Source: Anaerolineae bacterium
GTDB taxonomy: Bacteria; Chloroflexota; Anaerolineae; B4-G1
Direction of reading: 5' to 3'
Length of the DNA: 15,019 nucleotides
Assembly: GCA_016783285.1 (NCBI GenBank)
Contig: JADHWW010000048.1
Coordinates: forward strand, 1 to 15,019
The notes below the pieces were generated by a model. The model made no database searches. It was not told the DNA's origin and was given only the letters and a program-made list of their open reading frames with translations. The first letter of the stretch is position 1. The number at the start of each line of letters is the position of its first letter. Positions 13,610 through 15,019 of this stretch are shown piece after piece. The translations under genes and the position numbers were made by a program.

Positions 13610-15001
13610 ATGACAATCGAGACCTGGCTTCCTGCATTGCTGGGCTACCTGATCCCGGTGGGGCTGTTCCTGCTGGCGTGGGGTGGGATGGAACCGCAGC
13701 GAGCGCGCCGGTCGGCGGCGGTGGGCGCGCTGGCGCTGGCATTGGCCGCGCTGGGGTACTTCATAGTGGGTTTCGCCTTCCACTTGGGCGGCGCGGGCCT
13801 GATGAGCGACCAGCCGGGCCTGGAAGGGCTGGTGCGGCTCTTCGCCGGCGAGGGGGAATTGGAGTGGGGGTTGATCGGCCTGGCCGGCTTCTTCCTGGCC
13901 GACGAGGCCGCCACGCCCGAGGCGCTGGCGTTGTTCGTGACCTATCTGCCGCTGGCAGCAACCGCGGTGCTGCTGTTGGTACTGAGCGTGAACGGACGAG
14001 CGCGCATCTGGCAGGTCGCCGTCGGCGGGCTGGTGGTGGCGGCAGTACTCTTCCCGGTGGCTGCCTGCTGGGTCTGGGGCGGCGGCTGGCTTTCTAACCT
14101 GGGCATCACGCTTGAGCGAGGGCACGGATTCGTGGATCACGCTGGCTCCGTGGTGGTCTACCTGCTGGGTGGGATGGCTGCGTTGGGGGCATTGGTGGGG
14201 TTGGGGCAGCGATTGCCCCACGGTGACCCTGGCGAGCCGGCGGAGATGCCGCCAGCCCATTTCCCGCTGCTGGCGAACCTGGGCGCGCTGCTGTTCGGCC
14301 TGGGCTGGCTGGGCTGGTCGCTGAGTCTTCCCTTCCACGTCGCCGGAGCGGAACTGAACCTGCCGCTCATTGCGGTCAACGGGATGCTGGCCGGGGCGGG
14401 GGCGAGTCTCGTCTCGCAAGCCTACTGCTGGATCACGGTGGGCCACGCTGATGCGCTTATGGCCGCGCGTGGGGCGGCGGCCGGGTTCGTCGCCATCTCG
14501 GCGGGTGGGCCGTTCGTGCCACCGTGGGCGGCGCTGGTCATTGGTGCACTGGCCGGGTTGCTGCTGCCGCTGGGGGTCTATCTGGTAGAGCGGGTGTTGC
14601 GCCTCCCCGACGGGACGGCGGCGGTACCGCTGGGTATCGTAGGCGGGCTGTGGGGAGCGCTGGCGGTACCGTTCTTCGCCGATGGGCGCTGGGGGCAGGG
14701 TTGGAACGGGGTGGGGATGGAGGAGTACCACACTGTGGTCGGGCAGGGCGTGACTGGCTTTCTGGCTACGTCAGGTTTTATCGGTGATGGCCCGGGTCAA
14801 TTGATCGCTCAACTGGCTGGGATCGGGGCCATTGGACTTCTGGCCTTTCTGGTCGGCTGGTTGGTATTCCTGGGGCTGAACGTACCGTATCGCCCGCGCC
14901 GGGAGCGTAAGCCGAAAATAGGGAAAGCGGAGGAAGCGAAGGAAACGGAAGAACAAGAGGCAGAAGAACAAGAGACAGAAGAAGCAGGAGCAAATCCCTA
15001 G
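13610..15001 (+). CDS. Amt/Mep/Rh-family membrane protein lacking the pore twin histidines
   Basis: A 463-residue protein with about eleven membrane segments, the size and order of ammonium transporters. Family marks are VWGGGWLSNLG (155-165), DHAGSVVVYLLGGMAALGAL (176-195), LGALLFGLGWLGWS (224-237), GFVAISAGGPFVPPWAALVIGALAGLL (292-318) and GGLWGALAV (345-353). D176 equals the conserved Asp160 of E. coli AmtB, but the pore His168 position is Tyr184 and the His318 position is Gly342. Transport of ammonium by the usual route is therefore doubtful; a different substrate, a sensor role or a divergent sub-family are options. ATG 13610 follows GAAAGGGA (13597-13604). The last 40 residues are a charged Glu/Lys tail built on a 15-bp repeat. 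No GlnK (PII) gene is adjacent within the window. Confidence 0.82.
   Translation: MTIETWLPALLGYLIPVGLFLLAWGGMEPQRARRSAAVGALALALAALGYFIVGFAFHLGGAGLMSDQPGLEGLVRLFAGEGELEWGLIGLAGFFLADEAATPEALALFVTYLPLAATAVLLLVLSVNGRARIWQVAVGGLVVAAVLFPVAACWVWGGGWLSNLGITLERGHGFVDHAGSVVVYLLGGMAALGALVGLGQRLPHGDPGEPAEMPPAHFPLLANLGALLFGLGWLGWSLSLPFHVAGAELNLPLIAVNGMLAGAGASLVSQAYCWITVGHADALMAARGAAAGFVAISAGGPFVPPWAALVIGALAGLLLPLGVYLVERVLRLPDGTAAVPLGIVGGLWGALAVPFFADGRWGQGWNGVGMEEYHTVVGQGVTGFLATSGFIGDGPGQLIAQLAGIGAIGLLAFLVGWLVFLGLNVPYRPRRERKPKIGKAEEAKETEEQEAEEQETEEAGANP
14948..14992 (+). repeat. Three 15-bp repeats encoding an acidic tail
   Basis: Units at 14948-14962, 14963-14977 and 14978-14992 (GAAGAACAAGAGGCA, GAAGAACAAGAGACA, GAAGAAGCAGGAGCA) encode EEQEA, EEQET and EEAGA. 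The unit is a multiple of three, so copy-number changes would alter tail length without breaking the frame. Confidence 0.8.
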
Positions 15002-15019
15002 GGTGGCTTGCCGGGCCGC

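Noticed and set aside
13523..14731. Long minus-strand open frame continuing upstream of the Mut7-C gene, antisense to the Amt-like gene
   Set aside because: Its translation is Gln/Arg/Pro-rich low-complexity sequence with no domain, as expected antisense to GC-rich coding DNA. Conserved Mut7-C residues begin only at the ATG at 13520-13522.
1..15019. CRISPR arrays, tRNA/rRNA genes, toxin-antitoxin or defence operon
   Set aside because: I saw no regularly spaced repeats or RNA-gene signatures. The only PIN-like protein (Mut7-C) has no antitoxin partner and the domain layout of a housekeeping family.

Overview
The window is about 60% GC by eye, with mostly ATG/GTG starts and Shine-Dalgarno sites of the GGAGG type. 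Several proteins have the style common in Chloroflexota (Anaerolineae-like bacteria): an FG-GAP/DxDxDG protein next to a 'YPAGW' lipoprotein, a PadR/permease-prefix membrane-protein pair, and an Amt-like transporter. That assignment is inference from protein style; no rRNA or tRNA gene is present to test it.

The left half (1-8100) is an accessory zone damaged by insertion sequences. It opens with an IS110-family transposase whose 5' end lies outside the window. Next come the 3' part of an FG-GAP-type protein and a lipoprotein whose C-terminus has been replaced, in frame, by a decayed integrase (IS481-like) remnant. A non-coding stretch follows, holding a very good sigma-70 promoter and a palindromic operator candidate. 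These drive a PadR regulator and two membrane-protein genes. The first membrane gene is split by a frameshift that coincides exactly with four tandem ATTGG copies; removing one copy restores a 361-codon frame. The second ends inside an IS1182-type transposase remnant that has a Trp-to-stop change and has lost its catalytic middle.

The right half (8200-15019) is intact, dense and core-like. A plus-strand run encodes a PHP phosphoesterase, a class I/II PLP aminotransferase and ProC. It ends at a strong inverted repeat, probably a bidirectional terminator, facing a minus-strand pair: an M50 site-2 protease followed by an RmlC-like cupin. A Mut7-C RNase-domain protein (minus) and an Amt/Rh-type membrane protein (plus) diverge from a short shared region. 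The Amt-like protein keeps the fold signatures but lacks both pore histidines.

I see no CRISPR array, defence island, prophage or biosynthetic cluster. The points most worth a second look are the pentanucleotide slippage site in the PadR operon, the twin-His-less Amt homologue, and the IS110 transposase with serine in place of the fourth catalytic acid.
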